Source of the DNA: Streptomyces sp. NBC_00448
GTDB lineage: Bacteria > Actinomycetota > Actinomycetes > Streptomycetales > Streptomycetaceae
DNA length: 64,000 nt
NCBI RefSeq assembly: GCF_036014115.1
Contig: NZ_CP107913.1
Span: 2,669,001-2,733,000 of the forward strand
Direction of reading: 5' to 3'
The stretch's first letter is position 1, and every line of letters begins with the position of its first letter. The notes below the pieces were generated by a model. The model searched no databases and had not been told where the DNA came from. It saw only the letters and a list, made by a program, of their open reading frames with translations. Made by a program: the position numbers and the translations under genes. This document shows positions 34,571 to 43,146 of this stretch, in pieces.

Positions 34571-35760
34571 CAGTGGCCCCCTGAGGTGGTGGCCGACGAG
34601 GATGTGCCCGAGGGGGTGGCGCCCGAAGGGGTGGTACTCGACGGCGTCGTGACCGAGGGCAGCGGCAACGGCAGACCGGTCGGGGGCTTCGCGGACTTCT
34701 TCCGCACCGAGGGGTCCACGGACTGCAGGCCCGGGTAGTCGCTGTCGCCGGCCTGGAGTTCGGGGATGAGCTGGGTACCGGAGGCCGCGGTGAGGTCGAG
34801 GTAGACGTTGAGGTAGTCGCCCTTGACGCCGTTGAGCACCTCGTCGGTGAACGGGTAGGTGAGCAGCACCTGGAGGGAGTCGGGCAGGTCGTCGCCGGCG
34901 TCGGCGAGCCGCTGGAGGGTGGGGCCGAGGGACTTCAGGTCGGCGACGATGTCGTCCTTGCTCCGGTTGACCGTGTCGGTGGCGACGCCCGAGAGGGTGT
35001 CGAGCGAGCGGAGCATGGTGACCAGCGAGCCGCGCTGCTGCTCCAGCACCTTCAGGCCCGGGCTGAGGCTGGTGAGCACGGTGCCGATCTTCTGGTCGCG
35101 GGTGGCGAGGGTCGCGGAGAGCTTGTTGACGCCGTCGAGGGCGTCGGTGATGTCCTTCTTGTGGGCGTCCAGGTCGGAGACGAGCGTGTTGACCTGGGTG
35201 AGCATGTCGCGGACCGCGGGTTCGTTGCCGCTGAGCGCCTTGTTGAGCTGGGTGCTGATGGTGTGGATCTGCTGGATGCCGCCGCCGTTGAGCACCAGGG
35301 ACAGCGCGCCGAAGACCTCTTCCACCTCGGGGTTGCGGTTGGTGTGCGAGGTGGGGATGGTGTCGCCGGCTTGGAGCTTGCCGGTGGCGGGTTCGGTGCT
35401 GGGCGGGTCGGCGAGCTGGATGTACTTCTCGCCGAGCAGGCTGGACTGCTCCAGGTGCGCGTAGGCGTTCGACGGGAGTTTCACGTTGCCGTTGAGCTTC
35501 ATGGTGACGATGGCCGACCAACCGCCGTGCGCCAGCGCGATCTTGGTGACCCGGCCGACGGCGACGTCGTTGACCCGTACCGACGCCTGCGGCACCAGGT
35601 CGAGGACGTCGGCGAACTGGGCCCTGACGGTGTAGGGGTGGCTGCCGAGGTTGGCGCCGCCGGGCAGCGGCATGCTCTGCACGTTGGTGAAGGAGCAGCC
35701 GGTGAGGGTGAGGGCGGTCGCGGTGAGCAGGGCCGCGGCGGCCGCGTGGCGGGCGTTCAC
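34570..35760 (-). CDS. mceE: MCE-family lipoprotein MceE
   Basis: A 396-residue Mce subunit with a lipoprotein signal; the lipobox LTGC gives lipidated Cys22. In Mycobacterium MceE is likewise the lipoprotein of the set. The MCE domain (YTVRAQFADVLDLVPQASVRVNDVAVGRV) is followed by helices and a Ser/Thr/Gly tail. The start overlaps the mceD stop by 4 bp. Confidence 0.9.
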   Translation of the reverse strand: MNARHAAAAALLTATALTLTGCSFTNVQSMPLPGGANLGSHPYTVRAQFADVLDLVPQASVRVNDVAVGRVTKIALAHGGWSAIVTMKLNGNVKLPSNAYAHLEQSSLLGEKYIQLADPPSTEPATGKLQAGDTIPTSHTNRNPEVEEVFGALSLVLNGGGIQQIHTISTQLNKALSGNEPAVRDMLTQVNTLVSDLDAHKKDITDALDGVNKLSATLATRDQKIGTVLTSLSPGLKVLEQQRGSLVTMLRSLDTLSGVATDTVNRSKDDIVADLKSLGPTLQRLADAGDDLPDSLQVLLTYPFTDEVLNGVKGDYLNVYLDLTAASGTQLIPELQAGDSDYPGLQSVDPSVRKKSAKPPTGLPLPLPSVTTPSSTTPSGATPSGTSSSATTSGGH

Positions 35761-36926
35761 TTGGCCGCCCCCTTGCTGCCGCTGCCGTCACTGCCGCTGC
35801 TGCCGTAGACCGTGCCGACCGGTGGCAGCGGCAGCGGCGGGGTGGAGGCGTTCGGACCCGAAGTGCCCTTCCTCGCAGCGGTGTTGGAGGTGGTGCCAGT
35901 GGTGCCCGTGCCGGCCGTGGACGTCGTGTCGGTCGGGTCGACGCTGCCGCCCATGCTCAGCTCGTTGATGTCGGTGCGGCCGTCGAGCGTGCCGGTCTTC
36001 GGGTTGTACGTGTTGAGGAGGTTGTCGGCGGCGAGCGGGGCGTCGTCGAGGAGTTCGGCGAGCGAGGCGCGCTGGTCGACGAGCGTCTGCGTGATCGGGG
36101 TGAGCTTGGTGATGCTGGTCTTCAGCCGGCCGCGGTTGTCCTGGATGAAGGTCTTCACCGAGCCGAGCGCGGTGGACAGTTGCTGGAGCGCGCCGCCGAG
36201 GTCCTCCTTGTCGTCGGCGAGGAAGCCGCTGACGGTGGAGAGCTGGTCGGTGGCGGTCTTCACCTTGCCGTCGTTGTTCTTGAGCATGGTGGTGAAGGAC
36301 TGGAGGTAGGCGAGGGTGGAGAACAGGTCGTCGCTGTGGCCGTTGAGGGTCTTGGTGGCCTGGCCGAGCTGGTCGATGCTGTCGCCGATGTCCTTGCCGT
36401 TGCCCTTGAGGTTCTGCGACCCGACGTCGAGCAGGTTCGACAGGGCGCCGGTGGTGTTCGCGCCGTTGGGGCCGAGCGCCTTGCTGAGCTGGGTGACGGA
36501 GGCGTAGAGCTGGTCGATCTCGACCGGTGTCGCGGTGCGGGCGGCCGGGATGACGCCGTGGTCGGCCAGTTGGGCGCCGCCGGTGTACGCGGGGGTGAGC
36601 TGGATGTAGCGGTCGGCGACCACGCTGGGCGCGACCACCACGGCGCCGGCCTTCGCCGGCACCTTGATGCCGTGGTCCAGCCGCAGCGCCACCTTGACCT
36701 GCTTGCCCTGCGGTTTGACGGACTCCACCGTGCCGACCTTCACGCCGAGGATGCGCAGGTCGGACCCGGCGTACACGCCGACCGTACGGTCGAAGTACGC
36801 GGTGACGTGCTTGCCGGACGGCCCACCGAGGGCGACGAACCCGGCGGTGACGGCCGCGGCCGCGACGATCACCAGCACCACCGCCACGGACAGCGCGCGG
36901 CTCAGCCGCCGCGGGAAGACGCTCAC
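35757..36926 (-). CDS. mceD: MCE-family protein MceD
   Basis: A 389-residue Mce subunit. GTG start at 36926 after GGAGGAGCGTC. Membrane anchor (ALSVAVVLVIVAAAAVTAG), MCE domain (VTAYFDRTVGVYAGSDLRI and APSVVADRYIQLTP), long helical domain, Gly/Ser-rich end. It overlaps mceC by 4 bp (GTGA). Confidence 0.88.
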   Translation of the reverse strand: MSVFPRRLSRALSVAVVLVIVAAAAVTAGFVALGGPSGKHVTAYFDRTVGVYAGSDLRILGVKVGTVESVKPQGKQVKVALRLDHGIKVPAKAGAVVVAPSVVADRYIQLTPAYTGGAQLADHGVIPAARTATPVEIDQLYASVTQLSKALGPNGANTTGALSNLLDVGSQNLKGNGKDIGDSIDQLGQATKTLNGHSDDLFSTLAYLQSFTTMLKNNDGKVKTATDQLSTVSGFLADDKEDLGGALQQLSTALGSVKTFIQDNRGRLKTSITKLTPITQTLVDQRASLAELLDDAPLAADNLLNTYNPKTGTLDGRTDINELSMGGSVDPTDTTSTAGTGTTGTTSNTAARKGTSGPNASTPPLPLPPVGTVYGSSGSDGSGSKGAAK

Positions 36927-38002
36927 GACGCTCCTCCGGTCGCCTTGGGCGGCATGCAGCCGGTGGTCGGCGGGGTGCCGCTGGGCAGGTAGTTCTTCGG
37001 CACCAGCCCGCACAGGTAGCTGTCGAACCAGCGGCCGTTGCCGAGGGTGTTGCCGACCACCTGGTAGTAGGGGCCCGCCAGCGCCAGCACCTTGTCGAGG
37101 CTGCTCTGGTTGGCGAGCAGCACGTTGGTGACGCGGTCGAGGGCGGCCAGGGTGGGCGCGAGCTGCTTGTCGTTGTCGGCGACCAGGCCGTTGAGCTGGG
37201 TGCCCAGGTTCTGGGTGCCGGTGAGCAGGGAGTGGATGGCGGTCCGCCGTTTCTCGACCTCCCCGAGCAGCAGGTTGCCGTCGGAGATCAGCTCCTGGAA
37301 GCGGCTGTTCTGGTCGGAGAGGGTCTTGGTGAGCTTCTTGCTACCGCTGAGCAGCGAGGCGAGCTGCGCGTCACGGCTGGAGATGGTCTTGGACAGCGAC
37401 GACAGCCCGGTGGCGGCGGTACGCACCGAGGCCGGGGTGTCCTTGAACGTGTCGGAGATCGCCTGGAAGCTCGCCGCGAGCTGGTCGGTGTCGATCGCGC
37501 CGAAGGTCTGGCCGAGCCCGTTGAACGCCTGCGTCACGTCGTACGGCGAGGTGGTGCGGGACTTGGGGATGGTGTCGCCGGGGTCCTGCTCGCGGTCGCC
37601 GAGCGGGTCCAGCGCGAGGTACTTCTCGCCGAGCAGCGTCTTGATGCCGATGGCGGCGGTGCTGGCGTCGCCGATCCAGGTGTGCCGGACCCGGAAGGTG
37701 ACCTTGACCTGGTCGCCGTCCAGCCCCACATGGGTGACCTTGCCGACCTTGACGCCCGCCACCCGCACCTCGTTGCCGCTCTTCAGGCCGGCCGCCTCGG
37801 TGAAGTGGGCGGAGTACGTGGTGCCGCCGCCGATCAGCGGCAGCGCGTCGGCGTTGTACGCGACGAGGCTGAGCAGAGCGAGTACCAGCAGGCCGACGAC
37901 GCCGACCGCGATCTGGTTGCGCTCGCGCAGCGGCCGGAAGAGCGGGTGGCCGCGCCGGGCGGGGTGGCGGCGCAGGCGGAGCGTGGGCGGTCTCAGCCTC
38001 AT
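36923..38002 (-). CDS. mceC: MCE-family protein MceC
   Basis: A 359-residue Mce subunit. An Arg-rich cytoplasmic start (MRLRPPTLRLRRHPARR), an anchor helix, the MCE domain (YSAHFTEAAGLKSGNEVRVA and TLLGEKYLALDP), and a helical domain ending in YYQVVGNTLGNGRWFDSYLC, a C-terminal motif shared with MceB. The start overlaps the mceB stop by 4 bp. Confidence 0.88.
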   Translation of the reverse strand: MRLRPPTLRLRRHPARRGHPLFRPLRERNQIAVGVVGLLVLALLSLVAYNADALPLIGGGTTYSAHFTEAAGLKSGNEVRVAGVKVGKVTHVGLDGDQVKVTFRVRHTWIGDASTAAIGIKTLLGEKYLALDPLGDREQDPGDTIPKSRTTSPYDVTQAFNGLGQTFGAIDTDQLAASFQAISDTFKDTPASVRTAATGLSSLSKTISSRDAQLASLLSGSKKLTKTLSDQNSRFQELISDGNLLLGEVEKRRTAIHSLLTGTQNLGTQLNGLVADNDKQLAPTLAALDRVTNVLLANQSSLDKVLALAGPYYQVVGNTLGNGRWFDSYLCGLVPKNYLPSGTPPTTGCMPPKATGGAS

Positions 38003-39030
38003 GACCGGCACCTCGATTCGGTGATCGCTATACCGGTGGGCGGCGCGCTGCCGTCGGAGGTGGTGACGCCGTGCACGGTGGCCTGGCACAGGTAGAGGTT
38101 GAGCCACGAGCCGTAGGAGGCCAGCCGGCCGATGGTCTGGAGCTTGCCCGGGGTGGTGGTGAGGAACTTCTGCAACTGCGGCGTGTTGTCACCGAGATTG
38201 GTGGAGACCCGGTTGAGCTGGGCGATGGAGTTCTTCAGCGGCTGCCGGCCGTCCTGGAGCAACCCGGCGGTGCTGGTGGTGAGTTGGGAGATGGCGGTGA
38301 TGGACTGGCCGATCGGCTCGCGGTCGGCGGAGAAGCCGGTGACGAGTTGCTGGAGCGAGGTGATCAGGTCGTTGAAGCCGGCCTCGCGGGTGTTGACGGT
38401 GGTCAGCACCGAGTTGAGGTTGTCGATCACCTGGCCGATCACCTGGTCCTTCGCGGCGAGCGTGGTGGTGAGCGAGCCGATGTTGCCGAGCAGGCTGTCC
38501 ACGGTGCCGCCCTCGCCCTGGAGGACCTGCACGATCTCCCCGGAGAGCTGGTTGACGTCCTTCGGGGAGAGCCCCTCGAAGAGCGGCTGGAAGCCGTTGA
38601 AGAGCTCGGTGAGGTCCAGCGCGGGCGTGGTGTGGCCGAGCGGGATGGTGGCGCCCGGGTGCAGGCTGCTGCCGACCGGGCCGCTGCCCTGCTCCAGGTC
38701 GATGTAGCGCTGGCCGACCAGGTTGAGGTACTTGATGGTCGCGGTGGCCGAGGCGGGCAGGGTGCGGCCCTTCTGCACGGAGAAGTGCACCTTGGCGACC
38801 CGGTGCCTGACCACCTTGATCGACTCGACCTGACCGACCTTGACGCCGGCGATCCGGATGCTGTCGCCCTTGTTGAGCCCGGTGGTGTCGGTGAACTCGG
38901 CGTTGTAGCCGGAGGTGTTGCCGACCCCGGCGCCCGCGATGCTCACCGCGAGCACCGTGGTGGCGAAGGCGGTGACCAGGATGAAGATCAGCGACTTGAC
39001 GATCGGCCCGGTCAGGCTGCGGCGGTTCAC
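37999..39030 (-). CDS. mceB: MCE-family protein MceB
   Basis: A 343-residue Mce subunit. GTG start (VNRRSLTGPIVKSLIFIL) overlapping the mceA stop by 4 bp. Anchor helix, MCE domain (YNAEFTDTTGLNKGDSIRIA and NLVGQRYIDLEQG), helical domain, and the terminal YGSWLNLYLC motif with a second cysteine shortly after, as in many MceB proteins. Confidence 0.88.
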   Translation of the reverse strand: MNRRSLTGPIVKSLIFILVTAFATTVLAVSIAGAGVGNTSGYNAEFTDTTGLNKGDSIRIAGVKVGQVESIKVVRHRVAKVHFSVQKGRTLPASATATIKYLNLVGQRYIDLEQGSGPVGSSLHPGATIPLGHTTPALDLTELFNGFQPLFEGLSPKDVNQLSGEIVQVLQGEGGTVDSLLGNIGSLTTTLAAKDQVIGQVIDNLNSVLTTVNTREAGFNDLITSLQQLVTGFSADREPIGQSITAISQLTTSTAGLLQDGRQPLKNSIAQLNRVSTNLGDNTPQLQKFLTTTPGKLQTIGRLASYGSWLNLYLCQATVHGVTTSDGSAPPTGIAITESRCRS

Positions 39031-40313
39031 TTCACCGTCACCTCCGCCCCGCGGTAGACCGGCCCGGTCAGCACGCTGCTCCAGTCGGGCAGCTTTCCGG
39101 GCGAGGTGTTCATGCCGGGCGCGAGCAACTCGTCGACCAGCTCGTTCTCCTGCGGGGAGTTGGCGATCGGGGTGGTGCCGCGGCCGGTGTACGGCACCGG
39201 GTAGCACTGCGGGCCGCCGCTCGCGTCGTACACCGGGGTGTCCTTGCCGGCCACGTACTTGCCGCGGGAGGCGACCGCGGTGACGTCGACGTGCAGGCCG
39301 GGTTCGTCGGTGCCCTTGCCGAGCACCTTGTCCATCGCCGGCACGAAGTCGGCGAGGGTGCGCAGCGTGCAGGGGAAGGACGGGGCGTACTCGGCGAGCA
39401 GTTGCAGGGTGCCGCGGCTGTCGGCGGCGAGGTGGATCAGGTTCTCCTTGTTCTGCCGCAGGTAGGTGGTGATGTCCTGCGCGGTGGCGGTGGTCGAGCC
39501 GTACAGCGTGCTGAGGTTGGCCTGCTGCTGGGCGATGGTGCCGCTGGTCTTGGTGAAGTCGGTGAGCGCCTGGACGATGTCGGGCGCGGCCGCGTTGTAG
39601 GTGTTGCTGACCGTCACCAGTTGCTTGATGTCGTCGGTGAGCGCGGGCAGTTGGGGGTTGAGCTTGGTGAGGTAGCGGTCGAGCTGGACCAGGGTGGTGC
39701 CGAGTTCCTGGCCGCGGCCGTCGAGTGCGGTGGCGACCGCGTTGAGGGTGGCGGCGAGTTTCTGCGGCTGGACGGCCGTCAGCAGCGGCATCACGTTGTC
39801 CAGCACCTGTTCGAGTTCGACGGCGTCGGCGGAGCGGTCCTGCGGGATGGTGCTGTGCGCGGCCAGCGCGGGGCCGCCCGAGGGACTGTCGGCCGGCGGT
39901 ACGAGCGCGACGAACCGCTCGCCGAACAGCGTGGTCGGCAGCATCTGCGCGGTGACGCCGGCCGGGATCTGGTGCAGCCTGCCGGGGTCGATGGCCAGCG
40001 TCAGCCGGGCGCCGGTGCCGTTGGCGTGGATGGCGGTGACCCGGCCGACCACGACGCCGCGCATCTTCACGTCGGCGCCGAGGTTCATCTCGTTGCCGGC
40101 GCTTCCGGTGTCCACGGTGACCTTGGCGTCGTTGCTGAACGACTTGTCGTAGACGGCGACCGCGAGCCAGGCCAGCAGCGCGGGCACCAGCAGGAAGATG
40201 ATGCCGGCGGTGCGGCGGCGGGCGGCGCCGCTGCCCCAGCCGCGGACCGGGCGGGCCGGCGGGGCGGGCGGAGCGGGCGGCGGCCCCGGGGTACGGGTGT
40301 CGGTGGTGGTCAT
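39027..40313 (-). CDS. mceA: MCE-family protein MceA
   Basis: A 428-residue Mce subunit. A Pro-rich cytoplasmic N-terminus, anchor helix (GIIFLLVPALLAWLAVAVYD), MCE domain (GSAGNEMNLGADVKMRGVVVG and TTLFGERFVALVP), helical domain and a cysteine-containing C-terminus (FPCTLRTLADFVPAMD, GPQCYPVPYTG). It overlaps yrbEB by 4 bp. First MCE-domain gene after the permeases, which fixes its position as A. Confidence 0.88.
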   Translation of the reverse strand: MTTTDTRTPGPPPAPPAPPARPVRGWGSGAARRRTAGIIFLLVPALLAWLAVAVYDKSFSNDAKVTVDTGSAGNEMNLGADVKMRGVVVGRVTAIHANGTGARLTLAIDPGRLHQIPAGVTAQMLPTTLFGERFVALVPPADSPSGGPALAAHSTIPQDRSADAVELEQVLDNVMPLLTAVQPQKLAATLNAVATALDGRGQELGTTLVQLDRYLTKLNPQLPALTDDIKQLVTVSNTYNAAAPDIVQALTDFTKTSGTIAQQQANLSTLYGSTTATAQDITTYLRQNKENLIHLAADSRGTLQLLAEYAPSFPCTLRTLADFVPAMDKVLGKGTDEPGLHVDVTAVASRGKYVAGKDTPVYDASGGPQCYPVPYTGRGTTPIANSPQENELVDELLAPGMNTSPGKLPDWSSVLTGPVYRGAEVTVK

Positions 40314-41200
40314 CCCGCCACCCGCACGGTGGTGGTGGCGCCCCACAGCGCCAGCGACAGGAAGAAGTCGGTGAGCGAGATGATCACGATCGCGTTGCGC
40401 ACCGACCGTCCGACGGCGATCCCCACCCCGGCCGGGCCGCCCTTGGCGGTGAAGCCGTAGTAGCAGTGCGCGAGGATCACCACGACGCTGAAGATCAGCA
40501 CCTTCAGTATGGACAGCAGTACGTCCTCCGGTGCGAGGAAGAGGTTGAAGTAGTGGTCGTAGGTGCCGGGCGACTGGCCGTTGAACCACACGGTCACCAG
40601 CCGGGAGGCCGCGTAGCTGCTGAGCAGGCCGATGCCGTAGAGCGGGATGATCGCGACCACGCCGGCGATGATCCGGGTCGTGACGAGGTAGGGCATCGAG
40701 CGCACGCCCATGCTCTCCAGCGCGTCGACCTCCTCGTTGATCCGCATCGCGCCGAGCTGTGCGGTGAACCCGGCGCCGACGGTCGCGGACAGCGCGAGGC
40801 CGGCGATCAGCGGGGCGATCTCGCGGGTGTTGAAGTAGGCGGAGATGAAGCCGGTGAACGCGGCGGTGCCCAGCTCGTTCATCGCCGCGTAGCCCTGCAG
40901 GCCGACGACGGTGCCGGTGGCCAGCGTCATGCCGATCATCACGCCGACGGTGCCGCCGATGACGCTCAGGCCGCCGCTGCCGAAGGCCACCTCGGACAGC
41001 AGCCGCAGTACCTCCTTGAGGTAGCGGCGCAGGGTGCGCGGCACCCACAGCACGGCCTTGACGTGGAAGAGCAGGTGGTCGCCGGTGTCGTCCAGCCAGC
41101 GCAGCCAGCGTCCCGGGCGCACCCGGCGGGCGCGGGGCTGCGGCGCGGCGGCGGGCTCGGGCGGCTCGGGCCGCGGGGCGTCCTTGTCGAGCAGGGCCAT
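40310..41200 (-). CDS. yrbEB: MlaE/YrbE permease, second subunit
   Basis: A 296-residue membrane protein of the MlaE family: about five helices, with the conserved loop FTAQLGAMRINEEVDALESMG, which docks the ATPase. It forms a heterodimeric lipid permease with the next-upstream gene product. The cytoplasmic start is Pro/Arg-rich. Three bases separate it from yrbEA. Confidence 0.9.
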   Translation of the reverse strand: MALLDKDAPRPEPPEPAAAPQPRARRVRPGRWLRWLDDTGDHLLFHVKAVLWVPRTLRRYLKEVLRLLSEVAFGSGGLSVIGGTVGVMIGMTLATGTVVGLQGYAAMNELGTAAFTGFISAYFNTREIAPLIAGLALSATVGAGFTAQLGAMRINEEVDALESMGVRSMPYLVTTRIIAGVVAIIPLYGIGLLSSYAASRLVTVWFNGQSPGTYDHYFNLFLAPEDVLLSILKVLIFSVVVILAHCYYGFTAKGGPAGVGIAVGRSVRNAIVIISLTDFFLSLALWGATTTVRVAG

Positions 41201-41203
41201 CGC

Positions 41204-42049
41204 TCAGGCTCCCTTCTGCGGCACGAGCTGGAGGTAGATCGCGGTCAGCACCACGTTGACCACGAACAGCAGCAGGAAGGTGATGACCACGGACTGGTTG
41301 ACCGCGTCGCCGACGCCCTTCGGGCCGCCCTTGGGGTGCAGCCCGCGGTAGGCGGCGACGATCCCGGCGATGAAGCCGAAGATCACCGCCTTGATCTCGG
41401 AGATGTACAGGTCGGGCAGTTGGGCGAGCGCGGAGAAGCTGGACAGGTACGCGCCCGGGGTGCCGTGCTGCACGATCACGTTGAAGAAGTAGCCGCCGGC
41501 GGTGCCGACCACCGAGACCAGGCCGTTGAGCAGCAGGGCGACGAGCATCGTGGCCAGCACCCGCGGCACGATCAGCCGCTGCACCGGGGAGACGCCCATC
41601 ACCTCCATCGCGTCCAGCTCCTCGCGGATCTTCCGCGAGCCGAGGTCCGCGCAGATCGCGCTGCCGCCCGCGCCCGCGATCAGCAGCGCCACGATCAGCG
41701 GGCTGGCCTGCTGGATCACCGCCAGCACGCTCGCCCCGCCGGTGAACGACTGGGCCCCCAACTGCTGCGCAAGCGAACCGACTTGAAGCGCGATCACGGC
41801 GCCGAACGGGATCGACACCAGCGCCGCGGGCAGGATCGTCACGCTCGCCACGAACCAGAACTGCTCGATGAGTTCGCGGATCTGGAACGGCCGCCGGAAA
41901 GTGTCCCGGACGGTGGTCGCCGCAAGCGTCAGGAGCTGGCCGGTCTCGCGCAGCGCGCCGGCGCCGGGGATGGAGCGGCGGGGGACGGCCGCGGAGCGCG
42001 CGGGCGACACCTTCCGCGGTGCGGACTCCGGTACGGGCGGCGCGGTCAT
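41204..42049 (-). CDS. yrbEA: MlaE/YrbE permease, first subunit
   Basis: A 281-residue MlaE-family permease: membrane helices with the docking loop ICADLGSRKIREELDAMEVMG and the end FVVNVVLTAIYLQLVPQKGA. It pairs with YrbEB above the Mkl-type ATPase. Placed 25 bp after the ATPase gene. Confidence 0.9.
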   Translation of the reverse strand: MTAPPVPESAPRKVSPARSAAVPRRSIPGAGALRETGQLLTLAATTVRDTFRRPFQIRELIEQFWFVASVTILPAALVSIPFGAVIALQVGSLAQQLGAQSFTGGASVLAVIQQASPLIVALLIAGAGGSAICADLGSRKIREELDAMEVMGVSPVQRLIVPRVLATMLVALLLNGLVSVVGTAGGYFFNVIVQHGTPGAYLSSFSALAQLPDLYISEIKAVIFGFIAGIVAAYRGLHPKGGPKGVGDAVNQSVVITFLLLFVVNVVLTAIYLQLVPQKGA

Positions 42050-42074
42050 CCGGCCACCTCCGCGGCGGGCCCGG

Positions 42075-43064
42075 TCATGCGTGCTCCTCCTGTACGGGGG
42101 CCTGCGCGGGGGCGAGTCCGGCCTTCATGGCCGTCCGCGCGGCGACCGGCAGGTCGTCCCACATCGCCAGCACCCGGGCCCGGCGGCGCTGCACGGCCTG
42201 GCGCGGCGGCAGTCCGGGGCTCGGTTCGAGCTGGGGGGCGATCCGGCGCGGCAGTTCGGCGGGCAGGTCGGTCGACTGCTCGCGGGCCAGGGTGGCTTCG
42301 TCCTTCTCCTCGGCCATCCCGATCGGGCCCTCCTTGCGGCCGCCCAGGAACTGCCGCACCACCGGCTCGTCGCTGGTCAGCAGCAACTCGCGCGGCCCGA
42401 AGGCGACCAGCCGGCGCCGGAAGAGCATCCCCATGTTGTCCGGCACGGTCGAGGCGATGTCGAGGTTGTGCGTGACGATCAGCATCGTGGCGTCGATCTG
42501 CGCGTTGAGGTCGATCAACTGCTGCGAGATGTACGAGGTGCGCACCGGGTCGAGCCCGGAGTCCGGTTCGTCGCACAGGATGATCTGCGGGTCCAGCACC
42601 AACGCCCGTGCCAGCCCGGCGCGTTTGCGCATCCCGCCGGATATCTCGCCGGGCAGCTTCCCCTCCGACCCGATCAGGCCGACCATGTCCATCCGCTCCA
42701 TGACGATGCGGCGGATCTCCGACTCCTTCTTGCGGGTGTGCTCCCGCAGCGGGAAGGCGATGTTGTCGAAGAGGTTCATCGAGCCGAACAGCGCGCCGTC
42801 CTGGAACATCAGGCCGAACAGCTTGCGGGTCTCGTAGATGTCCCGCTCCTTGCCGCCGACCATGTCGACGCCGTTCACCATCACCCGGCCCCGCTCCGGC
42901 TTGAGCAGGCCGATCACGGATTTCAGGAACACGGTCTTGCCGGTGCCGGAAGGCCCGAGCATCACGCTGACCTCGCCGGGCGGCAGAGTGAGCGTCACGT
43001 CTTCCCAGACGGTCTGTTTGCCAAAGGACTTCGTCAGACCCTCGACGATCACTTCGATTCCCAT
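42075..43064 (-). CDS. mceG: Mce transporter ATPase (Mkl/MceG)
   Basis: A 329-residue ABC ATPase. Walker A GPSGTGKT (about residues 37-44), Q-loop MFQDGALFGSMNLFDN, signature ISGGMRKR, Walker B IILCDEPDSGLDP and H-loop VTHNLD. The sequence is of the Mkl/MlaF type that powers lipid transport. After residue 240 there is an extension of about 90 residues, as in mycobacterial MceG. In Mycobacterium mceG is unlinked from the mce operons, while here it leads the operon. An 82-bp gap separates it from the secreted-protein gene upstream, so co-transcription is possible. Confidence 0.92.
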   Translation of the reverse strand: MGIEVIVEGLTKSFGKQTVWEDVTLTLPPGEVSVMLGPSGTGKTVFLKSVIGLLKPERGRVMVNGVDMVGGKERDIYETRKLFGLMFQDGALFGSMNLFDNIAFPLREHTRKKESEIRRIVMERMDMVGLIGSEGKLPGEISGGMRKRAGLARALVLDPQIILCDEPDSGLDPVRTSYISQQLIDLNAQIDATMLIVTHNLDIASTVPDNMGMLFRRRLVAFGPRELLLTSDEPVVRQFLGGRKEGPIGMAEEKDEATLAREQSTDLPAELPRRIAPQLEPSPGLPPRQAVQRRRARVLAMWDDLPVAARTAMKAGLAPAQAPVQEEHA

Positions 43065-43146
43065 TGCACCTCCCGGGGGCGGTTGTGGTGGACGGACGGG
43101 TGGGGGGCGGTGGTGCGGTGGACGGAGGTACGTCCGGCGGCGGCGG

